Shown: positions 1 to 10,870 of the stretch, one piece after another
Numbering within the stretch: the stretch's first letter is position 1
How the letters are laid out: each line of letters begins with the position of its first letter
NCBI RefSeq assembly: GCF_019649055.1
Contig: NW_026570226.1
Span: 2,232,001 to 2,296,000, forward strand
Direction of reading: 5' to 3'
DNA: 64,000 nt
Source: Paramacrobiotus metropolitanus
Lineage: Eukaryota > Tardigrada > Eutardigrada > Parachela > Macrobiotidae
Made by a program: the position numbers and the translations under genes
Notes under the pieces: model-generated
The model's database searches: none
What the model was told of the DNA's origin: nothing
The model's input: the letters and a program-made list of their open reading frames with translations, nothing else

Positions 1-38
1 TCAGGCTTAAGAGTAATCAAGTTACACATGTTTTTCAG

Positions 39-1643
39 GTCTACGGCAAATGTCAAGATATGGAGAAAAAGCGACTTGAGTTCTTCCACGAAAGACTGAT
101 GTCCATACATCAAATACTAGACTTACCCAATGACATACAGTATGCTAATAACCGTCTTACGCGCTTTAATAAATCTGCACACATAACGACATAAACTGTT
201 TACGTATTCGCTTATCGTTAAGTATGTAATTATCGTTAGTTTCGTTGTGTGTTACGTTTTGAAGGATAGACTCAAGATCAAAATACCGGTAAATCCCCGC
301 ATGTTCTTTTTTTTGTTTTACGTTAGGTGTATTAATGGTTTGTTACGATAATTTTGTCGAAAGTTTGAAAATGTTGTCACGCTATATATCTATATAAGGC
401 ATCAGCACGCTCCACGAAACTTTGCTTCGTTGTGTTTTTCCGTACAGGTTCAAGCAGATTTTTGAGGATTTCTTCAAGGAAGTTGAAGCAGCAAGTTCTG
501 AAAACGATTTAATATGGTGGAATATACACAGAGGAATCGATATGCCTATGAGCTGGCCCAAATTTGAAGTGCGTTTAGCCGTGTACCATCTGTACGCGTA
601 CTTAAGTCTGCACCTTATATAGATACTTCTATAGTCTATACTTCTACTCTATACGTATAACGGACTGCTATTGATGCAGCACTTACATACTTCTGGCATA
701 TGTAAAGCTGACAGTTTGCTGGTTTTTTAGGAACGTTGCACCGGTTTGCCGGATGCGCTTCCTGAGGTGCACAACGTGCAGGACGGGCCGGACGCGGTGC
801 TGGAGGTGTCAGCCGTGGTGCAGGACGTGTCGGCCGTGGTGCAGGACGTGCCGACGGCGGCGATGGGCGTGCCGGTCGTGGTGCAGGGCGGGCCGACCGC
901 AGTGCTGGATACGTCAGCCGTGGACGAGGATGTGCCGGCCGTGGCACAGGACGTGTCGGCGGCGGTGCTGGGCGTGCCGGTTGCGGTGCAGGACGTGCAG
1001 GAAGCGTCGTCACGGAGCAGGACGCGTCATCGCGGAACACCGCATGCCCGGCGCGGTGTTGGACGTGTAGCCACGGTGGAAACCTCGTCCGTCGCATTGA
1101 ATAACCAAGTTGTAGGGATGGATGACCCTCCCATCGGGATGGTTAACCAGCCGAACGGGATGGTTAACCAGCCGAACGGGATGGAGAACCAGACCGTAGC
1201 AGACGCGCCTGCCGCCGTTTCTCTCCGAAGATCCCAAAGGCCACGGACCACTGTTGGTAGGTTATTCAAATAAACTGACTGTTTTCAGATAATATGGTAC
1301 TTATTATAGTTAAAATACAGCGTAATATGAAATACATGACAACTGACAGCCTTTGTAATACGGCAATCGGCTGTCAGACAGGTGAACACATCTGCTTTTT
1401 TCAGTTTCGGTTGTCGACCCTACTTCGCTACCCACAGTCGCTCCGCGTTCTACTAGTCGTCGAGGTTCCAAGCGCCCGCGTAAATGCGATCAGTGCCAAC
1501 TCAAAGACGATCAGATTAGCAGAATGACCGCAGAACATACTATAATGAGCAATGAGCTGGCAATCGTGAAGCAACAGAATGCAGACATGGAAAAAGTGCA
1601 GCAACGCCTTAGGACCCTGCGACGCCGAAATCCCTCACAGTAG
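39..1643 (+). CDS. Syndapin/PACSIN-like F-BAR protein, 3' part, with a non-SH3 repetitive tail
   Basis: Partial gene; its 5' exons lie off the window. Exons by splice signals and phase: 39-139, 448-568, 731-1256, 1405-1643 (stop TAG). The first two encode the end of an F-BAR domain: CQDMEKKRLEFF, then FEDFFKEVEAA and MSWPKFE match the last helix of PACSIN/syndapin, which bends membranes in endocytosis. In that family an SH3 domain normally follows after an NPF-containing linker. Here the third exon instead codes about 175 residues dominated by VVQDV/AVVQDVP-type repeats and MVNQPNG repeats. The fourth ends in a basic stretch with a CDQC pair and a short coiled coil (about residues 40-75 of that exon). 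All junction phases agree, so the tail looks genuinely spliced on. No SH3 is visible before the stop. A fusion with a neighbouring gene, or an alternative SH3-bearing 3' end, remains possible. Confidence 0.72.
740..1010 (+). repeat. GC-rich coding minisatellite (VQDV repeats)
   Basis: Imperfect short units built on gtgcaggacgtg / gccgtggtgcag recur inside the third exon of the F-BAR gene. Local GC content is far above the surrounding AT-rich DNA. The same stretch is open on the opposite strand as a Pro/Arg/Ala repeat, which is a consequence of the repeat and not evidence of a second gene. Confidence 0.7.
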
Positions 1644-2795
1644 TTGATGTCATTCGAATTTGTGAACTATAACATCCAGGTATGTACTGTAAAATCAGGT
1701 TGTATCACATGGAAACTGAGGTCCGTTTTCTGCCAGTATCCATTTAGTTCTTGTTTTTGTTACAACGTTTATAAGAGAATGATTCTGTACATGGTACCGA
1801 TTGGCAGTAATCCTTTGCGTATCCCCCCGAGGAGTGTTGTGTATTTTTTTACGTGACTACAGAGCCAAATAAGGATGCATTCATTCGCATGCATTATCAA
1901 AAATTGATTTTCCCAACAAGCATCTGCAACTTTTCCAACGATTCCCATCAGTGACAGTTCAGTGTCATCAGTAATAATACACTATACTCGTAAATATGGA
2001 AAGTTGGTGAAATACGTAATTTTTATACAAAAGGAAACACAGCAGCAGTTATAATTACAATTGCACAGCAGTTACAATTACTGCTGTATAATCTGTAACT
2101 GTAAAATATGCAACTTACAAGTGCCACAATTTTGTGAATAGGCCCGGAAGTTAGGTACTCAAATAAGTACCGTAAGTATACCTAAACAGTACTGTATAAA
2201 TATCACATAAACCAGGATTCTTTGTACGAGAGGTGTCATTGCAGGGTTGTGGATCGGCCTCCGGTGGCTTTTAGTCTGAACTCGCTTGATTTTCGTGTTC
2301 TTTTTCTCCGCTGACCGGCACTTCGCCATTCGGCAATGACAGAAAATTACGATGTTGCATCTGTGCTCTGCACGTTTTCGAATTTTTACTCTTGATTGGT
2401 GCCGGCACTTCCTGAATTGATTTGGTTGTTTCCTGGGAGGTTGAGCTGTTTCCTCGCTGTTGGTGAATGGAGAGTTTGTGTTCGTAGTTGACAACATTTC
2501 TTTATTTTGGTCAATAAATCTGTCTCCCTCCCACCCAATCCTAATGAATTGCCGGTTGCTTTTTACTGTTTTGTTGCATTTGCTTTTCGACATTGCTCAT
2601 GTTGTTAGTGTTTATTAAAGATAGCCTGACGGCGCCCCAAAGTCTTCCAGTGAGTTCCGGTGACATTATGCTCAAGTTTCTTATGGCAGATATACATAAA
2701 CATATAAAAATAAAAAATGTATGCGAATATATATTAAAATATAAATTTATACAAACGAGCTAAACCAGACAAAAAGAATTCAAATAGGAATGACA
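1644..2795. other. Intergenic region between the F-BAR gene and the MFSD10-type gene
   Basis: No gene is supported here. A 144-codon reading frame lies on the minus strand at 2159-2593 but has no recognisable domain. An AATAAA on the minus strand (2616-2611) sits about 180 bp past the transporter stop codon and probably serves as its poly(A) signal, which would leave the reading frame outside that transcript. Confidence 0.5.
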
Positions 2796-5700
2796 CTATT
2801 TTAGGACACAGAACGGCAAAAGTAACATCAAACCGCCAATACAATAGGTAAACGTTGGTCCCAAGATCCAGTAAAGAACAGACGCTGGAAGCACACCAGT
2901 CGCTCGGGCAAAAGCGCCCAAAGAGCGGAAGATCCCTTGAAATTTTAAATGATGGAATCAGAAAACCATGACACGAAATGTGGAAACCGTCACTTATTCC
3001 ATAAACTGCGACCGTACTAGCGACGTACTACCGTACCAATTGTAAGGTAAAACACATAAGACATGCCATGTATTTACGCAAATAAAAATTTCGAAAGAAC
3101 GCAAGGGCCATAGAAAAAAAACAGCTCGTTTTTGTCTTCCATGCTAAAAATTAATAATGCTTTAGTATATGCTGTATTTTACCACCAAACCTTAGTTTAA
3201 ATTAAACATTTTATTTAAATTGTTTGTATCTTATTTCATTACTTAATCACATTACCATAATCATGCCCAATAAATATCCCAACAACAAATTAGTAAAATT
3301 TATAGTACTCCAAAGCATACCCATAATGGTGCCCTTTTGATCATCTCGCCCATATTTAGAAATCATGGTCATCAGGCAAGGCACAACAGTGGAGGAACCA
3401 AATGAATACAAACATAATCCAAAATACATCACACCCTGACTGTTAGCGATTCCGATAATGACAAATGCAGGTACAACTAGAGCCAATCCCTGTAAAGATG
3501 CACATACATCATTACATAGCGCAGAAACTCAATCAGATTTTTGTGCAGGTGCAGTACATAAGTGTTCGTTCAAACTTCCCTTGTACAATATGCTAGCAAA
3601 ATAACAACAGACAAGCATTTTTTTATTTGACAGCTACCAAAATGCAAATTCACAAATGTAATGCAGAATATACACAGAACAAAAGCTGCTAGTAAATACC
3701 ATCAATGCCGTTCTCTTCTCGCTTCCTGGTTTTAAGCGCCGGACGAATCCGCCTTGCACCAGAATCATGATGATTCCCACAAATAAGAATAAACGGCCCT
3801 GTTGCATGCTGCAAAACACTCTCATCAGCATTATGCCCGTAATACGTCAGCCTCACTAAGCTGGATTAAAAATCCATTAAGAACGTGTTAAGCAAAAAAT
3901 ACGTCATTTTATGTTAAATTTTACTAGAAGTGCAAAACACAAATATTTTCCACAAATATTTTCCGTTCAGATTTTTTTCTGTTGACTTGCTATGGCCATG
4001 GACAATACCTTTATGTGCGTCGCAGTTGCATGTGCCTTAGAAATAAATTACAAGGTACTTGTACCAAAACTAATATGGCACAAGGTGGAGGAACGATATA
4101 TCTAACAATGCTCACCTGGTATAGTTAAATCTGGTGTGGGTAAGAAATGTCAAAGTAAACTCCAACCCAGAGAAAAAGAAGAGAAACAGGAAATTTGTCA
4201 GTCCAATCTTCCGTATCCACACTCGATCAGCGTTGCTGAGATCTTTTACAGCGGTAAAGTTGAACAAATGTCGGGGATCGATAAGATACACAGCTTCCTT
4301 AAGATTGTGTATTAACGATTTCGCCTAAAAAAGCAAGAATCACAGCAACGGTGGTCTACAAAGCGTTATGTAACTGATGTAACTGAAAGTTATCATATAC
4401 ACGAAAGTGTACGACATATAATACTGAATTATTAAATAGATTTTCTACATCTGAATGGATATATGCTAATTCTCTAAAGCTGTATTTCAAATTAATACTC
4501 GTATGAGTACGGAAGCCCACCCAACCACATAGACCAATTCACAAAACATACCGATAAAAATTAAGGTAAAAAAACTTACTCGTTTATGTTTCGGCAGCGT
4601 CTCGGGCAATGCGAACCACACAACCAATAAATCGGCAACTTCCAGCACCAACGCAAAAAGGGCTGCGTAGATGTAAAAAAGGGACAAATTGTTTCGTTGT
4701 GCGTAGGATGAAAACAGTGCTCCAATCATCGGACCGACTATAAATCCAACTGAGAAAGCCACTCCAACCAGCGCCTACAAGGCATTCCGCTGTGAAAATC
4801 GTACATGGTGAAATTTTTTCATGAGCTTCTTAATACCATGCCTTTGCCCCGGGTTTGCACGGTGGACACATCCGTCACAACTGCGGTTCCGAGCCCGATA
4901 TTGCCTTTACTCAAACCCATCACTATTCTGGCCACAATGAACATGGTGAAACTCGAAGACAATGCCCAGATCAAGTACGAAACAGCAATTCCACTCTGTA
5001 AATAATATTTGGAAACATTTTCACCCGTATACCCAAAAAGCAAAATAATGGTGTTGGTCAGTATTTACAATCTGACCTCTGCTGGCATAGGAAAAACATG
5101 CAAATAGAGATATGTAACAAAACTGCATCTAATTAATTTCAGTTTTACAGGTTATCTTGCACTAATACAAAAAGCTTCAGCGTTTCAACATTCACAATAA
5201 CAGACTGACTGCATTTGGAGAGATTCGATAATTTTAGAACTTGTGCAACACATGCAACTTACTGTTGTTAGTAACAGCAAGGGCTTCCGGCCGTACACGT
5301 CCGACAGCGCTCCCACTAAAGGAGAAGCCAGAAACTGCAGGAGGGAAAACAGTGATCCCAAAATTCCTCCATACAACACCGAGCTGAATTTTTGCAAATC
5401 AGCAATTCCCAAAAATGTTTGGAGTTTTGCGATACACTGCTGGATCACATTATATGTAACATCCTATAAGTATAATTTACAACATTCAATTTAATTGTTT
5501 CAGTAATCATGTAATGATATTACGGTGGTTGTTGCAATATAATTTTAATCATTTAATACAAACAAAAACTACGTTATGATGGTGAACTCGGCGTAAGTAA
5601 CTGTGAATGATCTTGCCGCTTGCGGAAAAAATTACGTGTTTAAAAATATTACTATCGTCTGAATATTCGTTTATTGACCGAGACGATACCTGGCCATCTT

Positions 5701-6018
5701 TCCCATAAAAATCCAGTAACGCTGGCATAAGCGGTAAAATGGAAGTAAATGCCAAGAGATCAATCAGTAATATAACGAAAATTATTCCGTAAATTTTTCG
5801 ACAGTGCCCGTCCGCTGCATCACCATCCTTGATGTCTTTGGCTTCAGCGCGGGGGTTTGAATGATCATCCGATTTCGACGATCCATCGCGGCGTCCTCGC
5901 TCCCGCTGTTGAAAGCAACAAGATTACAAGAATCAATAAAAATTCACAAACGGCACTGCACGGTTGTCATTGTACAGTTTCTCAGTTTCTGACTCACCAA
6001 GCTGCCACCAGCGTCCAT
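2796..6018 (-). CDS. MFSD10: MFSD10/TETRAN-type major facilitator transporter
   Basis: Nine exons, all in phase: 6018-5998, 5905-5690, 5463-5263, 4995-4837, 4774-4580, 4324-4116, 3808-3700, 3489-3321, 2935-2796; 472 residues (human MFSD10 about 455). MFSD10 is a 12-helix organic-anion efflux carrier of plasma and internal membranes. Family landmarks in order: DLLAFTSILPLMPALL in helix 1; VLYGGILGSLFSLLQFL; the loop signature GALSDVYGRKP; GLSKGNIGLGTAVVTD; FIVGPMIGA; LPETLPKHKR; SGLEFTLTFLTHTRFNY; GQKGT-like DDQKGTIMG; and a last exon RSLGAFARATGVLPAS. The last junction (ATGG|gtatgc, exon 2935) was chosen because it restores the conserved MG-x-x-RSLGA-ARA stretch; reading through would lose the last two helices. 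The N-terminus before helix 1 is hydrophilic and charged. The gene is divergent from the next gene at 9079. Confidence 0.9.
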
Positions 6019-6730
6019 ATTTAAATCAGTTTTCCGAATCTCGTGATGGGCCGATGGCTTCACTCACATCCCTTGCGAAGATCCGATATCGAAGAACTTG
6101 GTTGTCTTTACAGAGCTTTCATTTAGTTGTGCGCTGGATTTACAGTCGTTTCAACGAAGTGTCCTTGGATCGGGTGAATCCATAAAAGCACTCGCATCGT
6201 CTTACCGTGCCACCATTTGTCGTGCGCACCTGAGCGGCAATCTGCACTGTCTGCTAAAAAAGCTAACCAGTACAAGAACCGGTTTGCAATACTTGACCGG
6301 AATGTATTCATAAATAACTGCAACATGTGGCACGCACTTTGATCGGTATGACCATAAACCAAAACAAAACAATGGTATCGGTGCATCAGATAAAACATAA
6401 TCGTATCCTGCGCTCATTATTTTCTATCAAGAACGTATAGTCTGTATTCTGTGCAACTTATAAGCAACTTATTTTTAATAAAACCAATGGAAAACTAAAA
6501 TCCCGAAAACTATACCCTGCTTACAAAACAAAAAAACTGAGTTTACGTTTTAACTTTTACGGTCGCAGAAGCAAGATTCGCAGCCACCTGTTCCAGCACT
6601 GTTATCACATTGCTGAAAATCGGGCAGATTGTACATAGGTCTGTACGATTGTGTTCAGTTGTTGTGACTCTGTGGTGTTCCTCCCCCCTCCGGTTGGCCG
6701 CTTTGCAAGGAAGGAAACACAAAAAGCATG
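6019..6730. other. Upstream region of the MFSD10-type gene
   Basis: No coding gene is supported between the MFSD10-type start codon and the transposon at 6738. The short reading frames here have no family similarity and no splice partners. The promoter of the transporter must lie here or in the transposon. Confidence 0.4.
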
Positions 6731-6737
6731 CCCAAAC
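6731..6737. repeat. Target site duplication, left copy (CCCAAAC)
   Basis: Direct repeat CCCAAAC immediately before the left end of the inverted-repeat element; the partner is at 8908-8914. Confidence 0.85.
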
Positions 6738-8907
6738 AGATGCAGGTAAGGACATGCGACTGCACTGCCAATGCGTTGAGCGCGCTGGTGTTCGTTGCGA
6801 CGTCGGCCAAGTGCAATGCGGGTGACGTCGACAAGGCATACTACCTCCGGATGTCGCAACACCGGCAATAGCTTTAATGTGTTTAACTACAAAGTACAGT
6901 ACTTCTGCATTTTGCAGTCTCATAACTTATTTCTAATTTTTTAATCGAAAATAATCAATTGTTAATATCTTTGTCATTTGATCTAACAATAAGTCGATAA
7001 TTCCAACTAGTGCTAAATTCAATAAATTGCTAATGCTGTTCACTACGTATCGTCAAAGTTTAATTTATAATTCCACAAAATTTCAGTTCACGATTTTAAG
7101 GAATAAGCTCTTATATTTTGGCTGATAGTGCGTTTAAGTAATTTCGCGACGCCTTTGGATTTTTGCGGAATGTACCGGTGAATTATAAAATTTTGTGGCG
7201 AATTTTGTGGAACACACCGGTGATTTACTTATAAAATTTTAGTGATGCACCAGCATAAAAATGCACCTTCTGACTCCCCATTTTTTTAAAAAAGTCCGTC
7301 GAGAAAATTTAAAATATTCGTTTTCTTGCATTCATCGGGTGAAATTTTCGCTACGCTAAAGATTTTGCCGCATTTTTGTTATCATTCTTTTGCAATAACT
7401 TTGCATTGAATGTAATTTGTAGGTCGAAAAAAAGCACTTCGAAGTAGGCAGATGCCGGCTTCCAGAGTACTGTAGCTAAAATTTTTTTAAATAGCAGTAA
7501 TAAAATCGCACAGTCTTACATTTTCCAGTAATGTCAATAGTACCAAAAAATAATACTTCGTAAGTTATACGTACATACTTACCAGGAATATAATTTTTAA
7601 AGAAATAGGCTCGCGACATCAGGTACGTGGCTAAACGTAATTTAGGATATTTTTTATTTGCCAGTTTTCATTGATCAGGTGCTGGCCGAAAGCCGACACC
7701 AGATGTGGTATTACTATATCTGCGTAATATAACGCAAGTGAGATGAAAATTAACATTGCAACAACACCTTTAATTTTGAATAAAAAAAGTTATAAACAGC
7801 CCGCAGGATAAAATTATGATGCCGGTCAATAGGAGTCACAAGCGCACCAGCACTATGCGCTAAATGATTATTTTCAGAAAAGTTATGAATCGTTTTGTGG
7901 TGCACAGTAATCGGCATTTGTAGACACCGTGGTGCACAACAATGCTGGACAACTAAGACTAAATACGAACTAATGACTCCGTTGCCGTCGTGTAATTTTT
8001 ACACGTGTATTTTTCATTTCACATTTTACGTTGGTCTGCCATAAATTCGTGCCGGAAATGGACGGTCTGTCTGCCGTCCCTCCAAATGTTTTGGTGTATA
8101 TACGCGATAAAGAAAGGTTATCGTAGCGCACAAGTGCTTATACAGTAATATTTATTTATCATTATTGTATAATCTGTAAGCGTCTAATTACAGTGCAATC
8201 AGCTGCAGTACCTGTAAAATGCAATTTTTTTAATTCTCAAAATCTGTAACGTAATTATTAAATCACTATTAACTTAACTGCATGCGTGAGTATTATTCTT
8301 AGAGCTTAGAGCTGAGAGGGTCTTTTGCCGCATAACAGCATACGGAACTCAATAAAGGTTGGTTGTTCATAAGCACTCAAAACAACAGCAAAAATTTTGT
8401 TCAAATAATTTAGCATAGTATGATCGAAAGTACAGTACCGGTTCTGAATGTGCACTAATTACTGTACTATTTTTGAGATTTTATAAAATTTGTGAATACA
8501 AAATTTAATCGACAAATTTTCAAAGTGAACTATTGAAACCGACAACAGCGTAGAATTATAACATTAAACTTTGACGTACAAGTGCGTAGTGAACACTGAA
8601 CAGCATTAGCAATTTACTGAACAGCATTACAGTAATTTACTGAATTTAGCACTAGTTGGAATTATCGACTTATGGTTAGATCAAATGACTATGGTATTAA
8701 AATTAACTATTTTCGATTAAAAAATCAGAAATAATTTATGAGACTGCAAACTCCATAGTTAAACACAATAAAGCTATTGCCGGTGTTGCGACATCCGGAG
8801 GTAGTATGCCTTGTCGACGTCACCCGCATTGCACTTGGCCGACGTCGCAACGAACACCAGCGCGCTCAACGCATTGGCAGTGCAGTCGCATGTCCTTACC
8901 CGCATCT
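6738..8907. mobile_element. Non-autonomous inverted-repeat DNA transposon, 2.17 kb
   Basis: Two long inverted arms, about 6738-7080 and 8555-8907, share near-identical outer 130 bp; for instance ggcagtgcagtcgcatgtcc near 8878 is the reverse complement of 6749-6770. Inner parts are more diverged. The element starts AGATGC and ends GCATCT. It is flanked directly by CCCAAAC at 6731-6737 and 8908-8914, a perfect 7-bp target site duplication. The 1.4 kb interior has no transposase frame, so it would need a transposase from elsewhere. It lies about 170 bp upstream of the start codon at 9079, in the shared upstream region of two divergent genes. Confidence 0.85.
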
Positions 8908-8914
8908 CCCAAAC
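8908..8914. repeat. Target site duplication, right copy (CCCAAAC)
   Basis: Direct repeat CCCAAAC immediately after the right end of the element. Without the insertion the site would read as a near-palindrome, AAGCATG and GTATGCTT around CCCAAAC. Confidence 0.85.
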
Positions 8915-9078
8915 GTATGCTTCCCGAAAACTCTTCCGAGTCTTCTCTATGCTTCTGTTAATTTTTGACTTTTGCCTTCTTTTTTAGACCGCGAAGTCGA
9001 AAGCACGAAAGTTTTCAGTTGTTTAATTTTTCACTTCAAAGTTTTTTTTTACAAACGAGAAGTTATTGCTTTTGAATT

Positions 9079-10505
9079 ATGAATGCTGAATCAGTTAAGG
9101 GGCAACCGAAACAACGTCGTGAATATGCGTTTATGAAATTGTCATTCGAGAATAAGACTTATAAGAGTGGCGAAACTGCGGAATCGCCGGATCCACGACT
9201 TTCTGTTTCTGACGCAGAATTATTTCGATCCCCACAAGCCAGTTCCCGGATATCTGCTGGCGAAGAAAGAGTCGGAGTAAGCGAGGATGCTCCGGAAGAA
9301 GGTGCAGATGAACCTGAGGCAGAGACTGGAGCTCCAGAACACGCGAAAACGAAGAAGACAGCCAAAAACAAGCGACGGCATTCTGATGACCACGACGCAG
9401 CTGTGCAAGATTCTGTGGATACTGTTGCCGTGAAAGTTTCGGATGCGGCCATTTCCAAGAAGCCCCACAAGAGCGCTGCGAGGGCAGGCCTCGCCAAGAA
9501 GCAGAAAGAAGCAGTCAAAGAAGAGGTAAGTCCGAAAACTAGTGACAAAGAAGTACACATAATGCATGTGCTGCTGCACTGGCCTGCACATACATAAACG
9601 TGAAAGTTTCCTGCTCGCTGTGCTTACCGTAGGAAAATTCTGAGTACCAGTTGGCGTACATGCTTTCCCTTTTTTTCACGGCAAAATGTAACAATAATAA
9701 ATGTGTTTTCGTTGGTGCTCGTGAATTTCATGGATTGTGCAAAATGGTTTCAATACTTAATACTTTCTCATATTAAGCAGTTAATTGTTAATTTTACATA
9801 AAATTCGTTTAGATGCTATGTGTATTCTGTACGTTTGACCATGATTATAATTGCACATTTTAGGCGCCTGTGGAAGTTAAAGAATTTCGAACTGCTGCCC
9901 GATTATTACAGCTTCTTCGAAACGAAGTTGAGCCTGAGCCGTGTGGTAGTACTAAGTGTGCCCACTGTAATTTCCAGGAAACAAGGAACCTGACCAGTGT
10001 TCGTCAGTCGCATTACTTTCCGAATGCACCTGCGATTAACCAGGAGGAAGACTACTCAAAAGATCGCCCTCCCCTGTCGTTTGTGCCACCGGCTAGTGGT
10101 GGCGATACTCCCGTGTATCCGAATCCGAGAACAAACCCAGTTCCGTATCGCCCAATCTCATCGCCGTCTGCCAAGTACGGCGGTATGCTCGGAGCTTCTC
10201 GCCGCATGTTTTCCGCCGTTCCCATTGCTCCTAAACAGAAACAGCGTTTCAAATACTGGCGCGTAAATTATGCCAATCCCAGCAGTCGCAAACATAAAAT
10301 ATGGGAAGACGATGGAGTGCTGGTTGTGGAAGGGAATGTGATGACGCTGCTCAAATCGGACCATGAGACGTACATCACGAAAAAGGCCGGGTGCTCGCAA
10401 AAAGAAATCGATCAGCTGGACGATGACTGGTTGTTAATAGTTGGGTGTAAAGAAGTGAAGATCTTAGACGGGATGACCGAGGAAGAGTTTCGAAATAATT
10501 CATGA
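9079..10505 (+). CDS. Nuclear-type protein with a RAD54B-like N-terminal domain, no helicase
   Basis: Two exons, 9079-9525 and 9864-10505, join in phase for 362 residues. The first half is charged and disordered with Lys-rich patches (KTKKTAKNKRRHSD) resembling nuclear localisation signals. After a Pro-rich linker (about residues 225-280) comes a C-terminal fold, roughly residues 285-355. It contains FKYWRVNYANPSSRKHKIWE, DDGVLVVEGN and LLIVGCKEVKILD. This resembles the small domain before the SWI2/SNF2 motor in RAD54B, where a K/R-K-H-K-x-W stretch, GDAVLIVKG and CGKEIEV occur in the same order; DUF2439/ZGRF1-type domains are related. No ATPase motifs follow; the stop comes right after the domain. 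A role in recombination or DNA repair is inference only. A CXXC pair (CAHC) lies near residue 180. Confidence 0.6.
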
Positions 10506-10772
10506 TGTACAGCTGTTGCTGAAGTTAGTCGGACGATGGCTTTTCTATGATGTTCCCTGATTAAGTCGTTCGTAATTTTGTTTTATCTTTTTAGTTAGAT
10601 AATTGTATGGAGTCTTGTAGATATTTATGTATTCAGCTATGTCTCTCATATATCTGTACTAGTTTTCTTCTTCCATTTTTTTTCGAAAATTTCGTATAAT
10701 TTTCCAAACTTTCAGTTTATTTGCCGATAAGTGTATTCTTGTTGCGGCTGCATCGTAAGTACATGAAGGAAC

Positions 10773-10778
10773 AATAAA
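10773..10778 (+). terminator. Poly(A) signal AATAAA for the RAD54B-like gene
   Basis: AATAAA lies 268 bp past the stop at 10505. It falls just beyond a minus-strand AATAAA at 10721-10716, so the 3' UTRs of this gene and the convergent gene ending at 10871 probably overlap. Confidence 0.45.
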
Positions 10779-10870
10779 ACAAAAAAGAGTCAGAAATAAT
10801 TCGCTAGTTGAGAGCGCGAACTGTCCACAGTACCAAGCCATGTCAGCGAATCATATCGGTTCGGTCTCGT

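Noticed and set aside
636-1097. 153-codon minus-strand frame rich in Pro/Arg/Ala
   Set aside because: It is the mirror of the GC-rich VQDV repeat on the plus strand, where the exon phases support translation.
2159-2593. 144-codon minus-strand reading frame with Lys/Arg/Asn-rich product
   Set aside because: No domain, no splice context and low-complexity composition. It lies beyond a likely poly(A) signal of the transporter gene. Expected by chance in AT-rich DNA.
6605-6868. Pair of frames with the same start (MPVLRHPEVV) at 6605-6868 minus and 8777-8968 plus
   Set aside because: These are the two arms of the inverted-repeat transposon read outward, not a duplicated gene.
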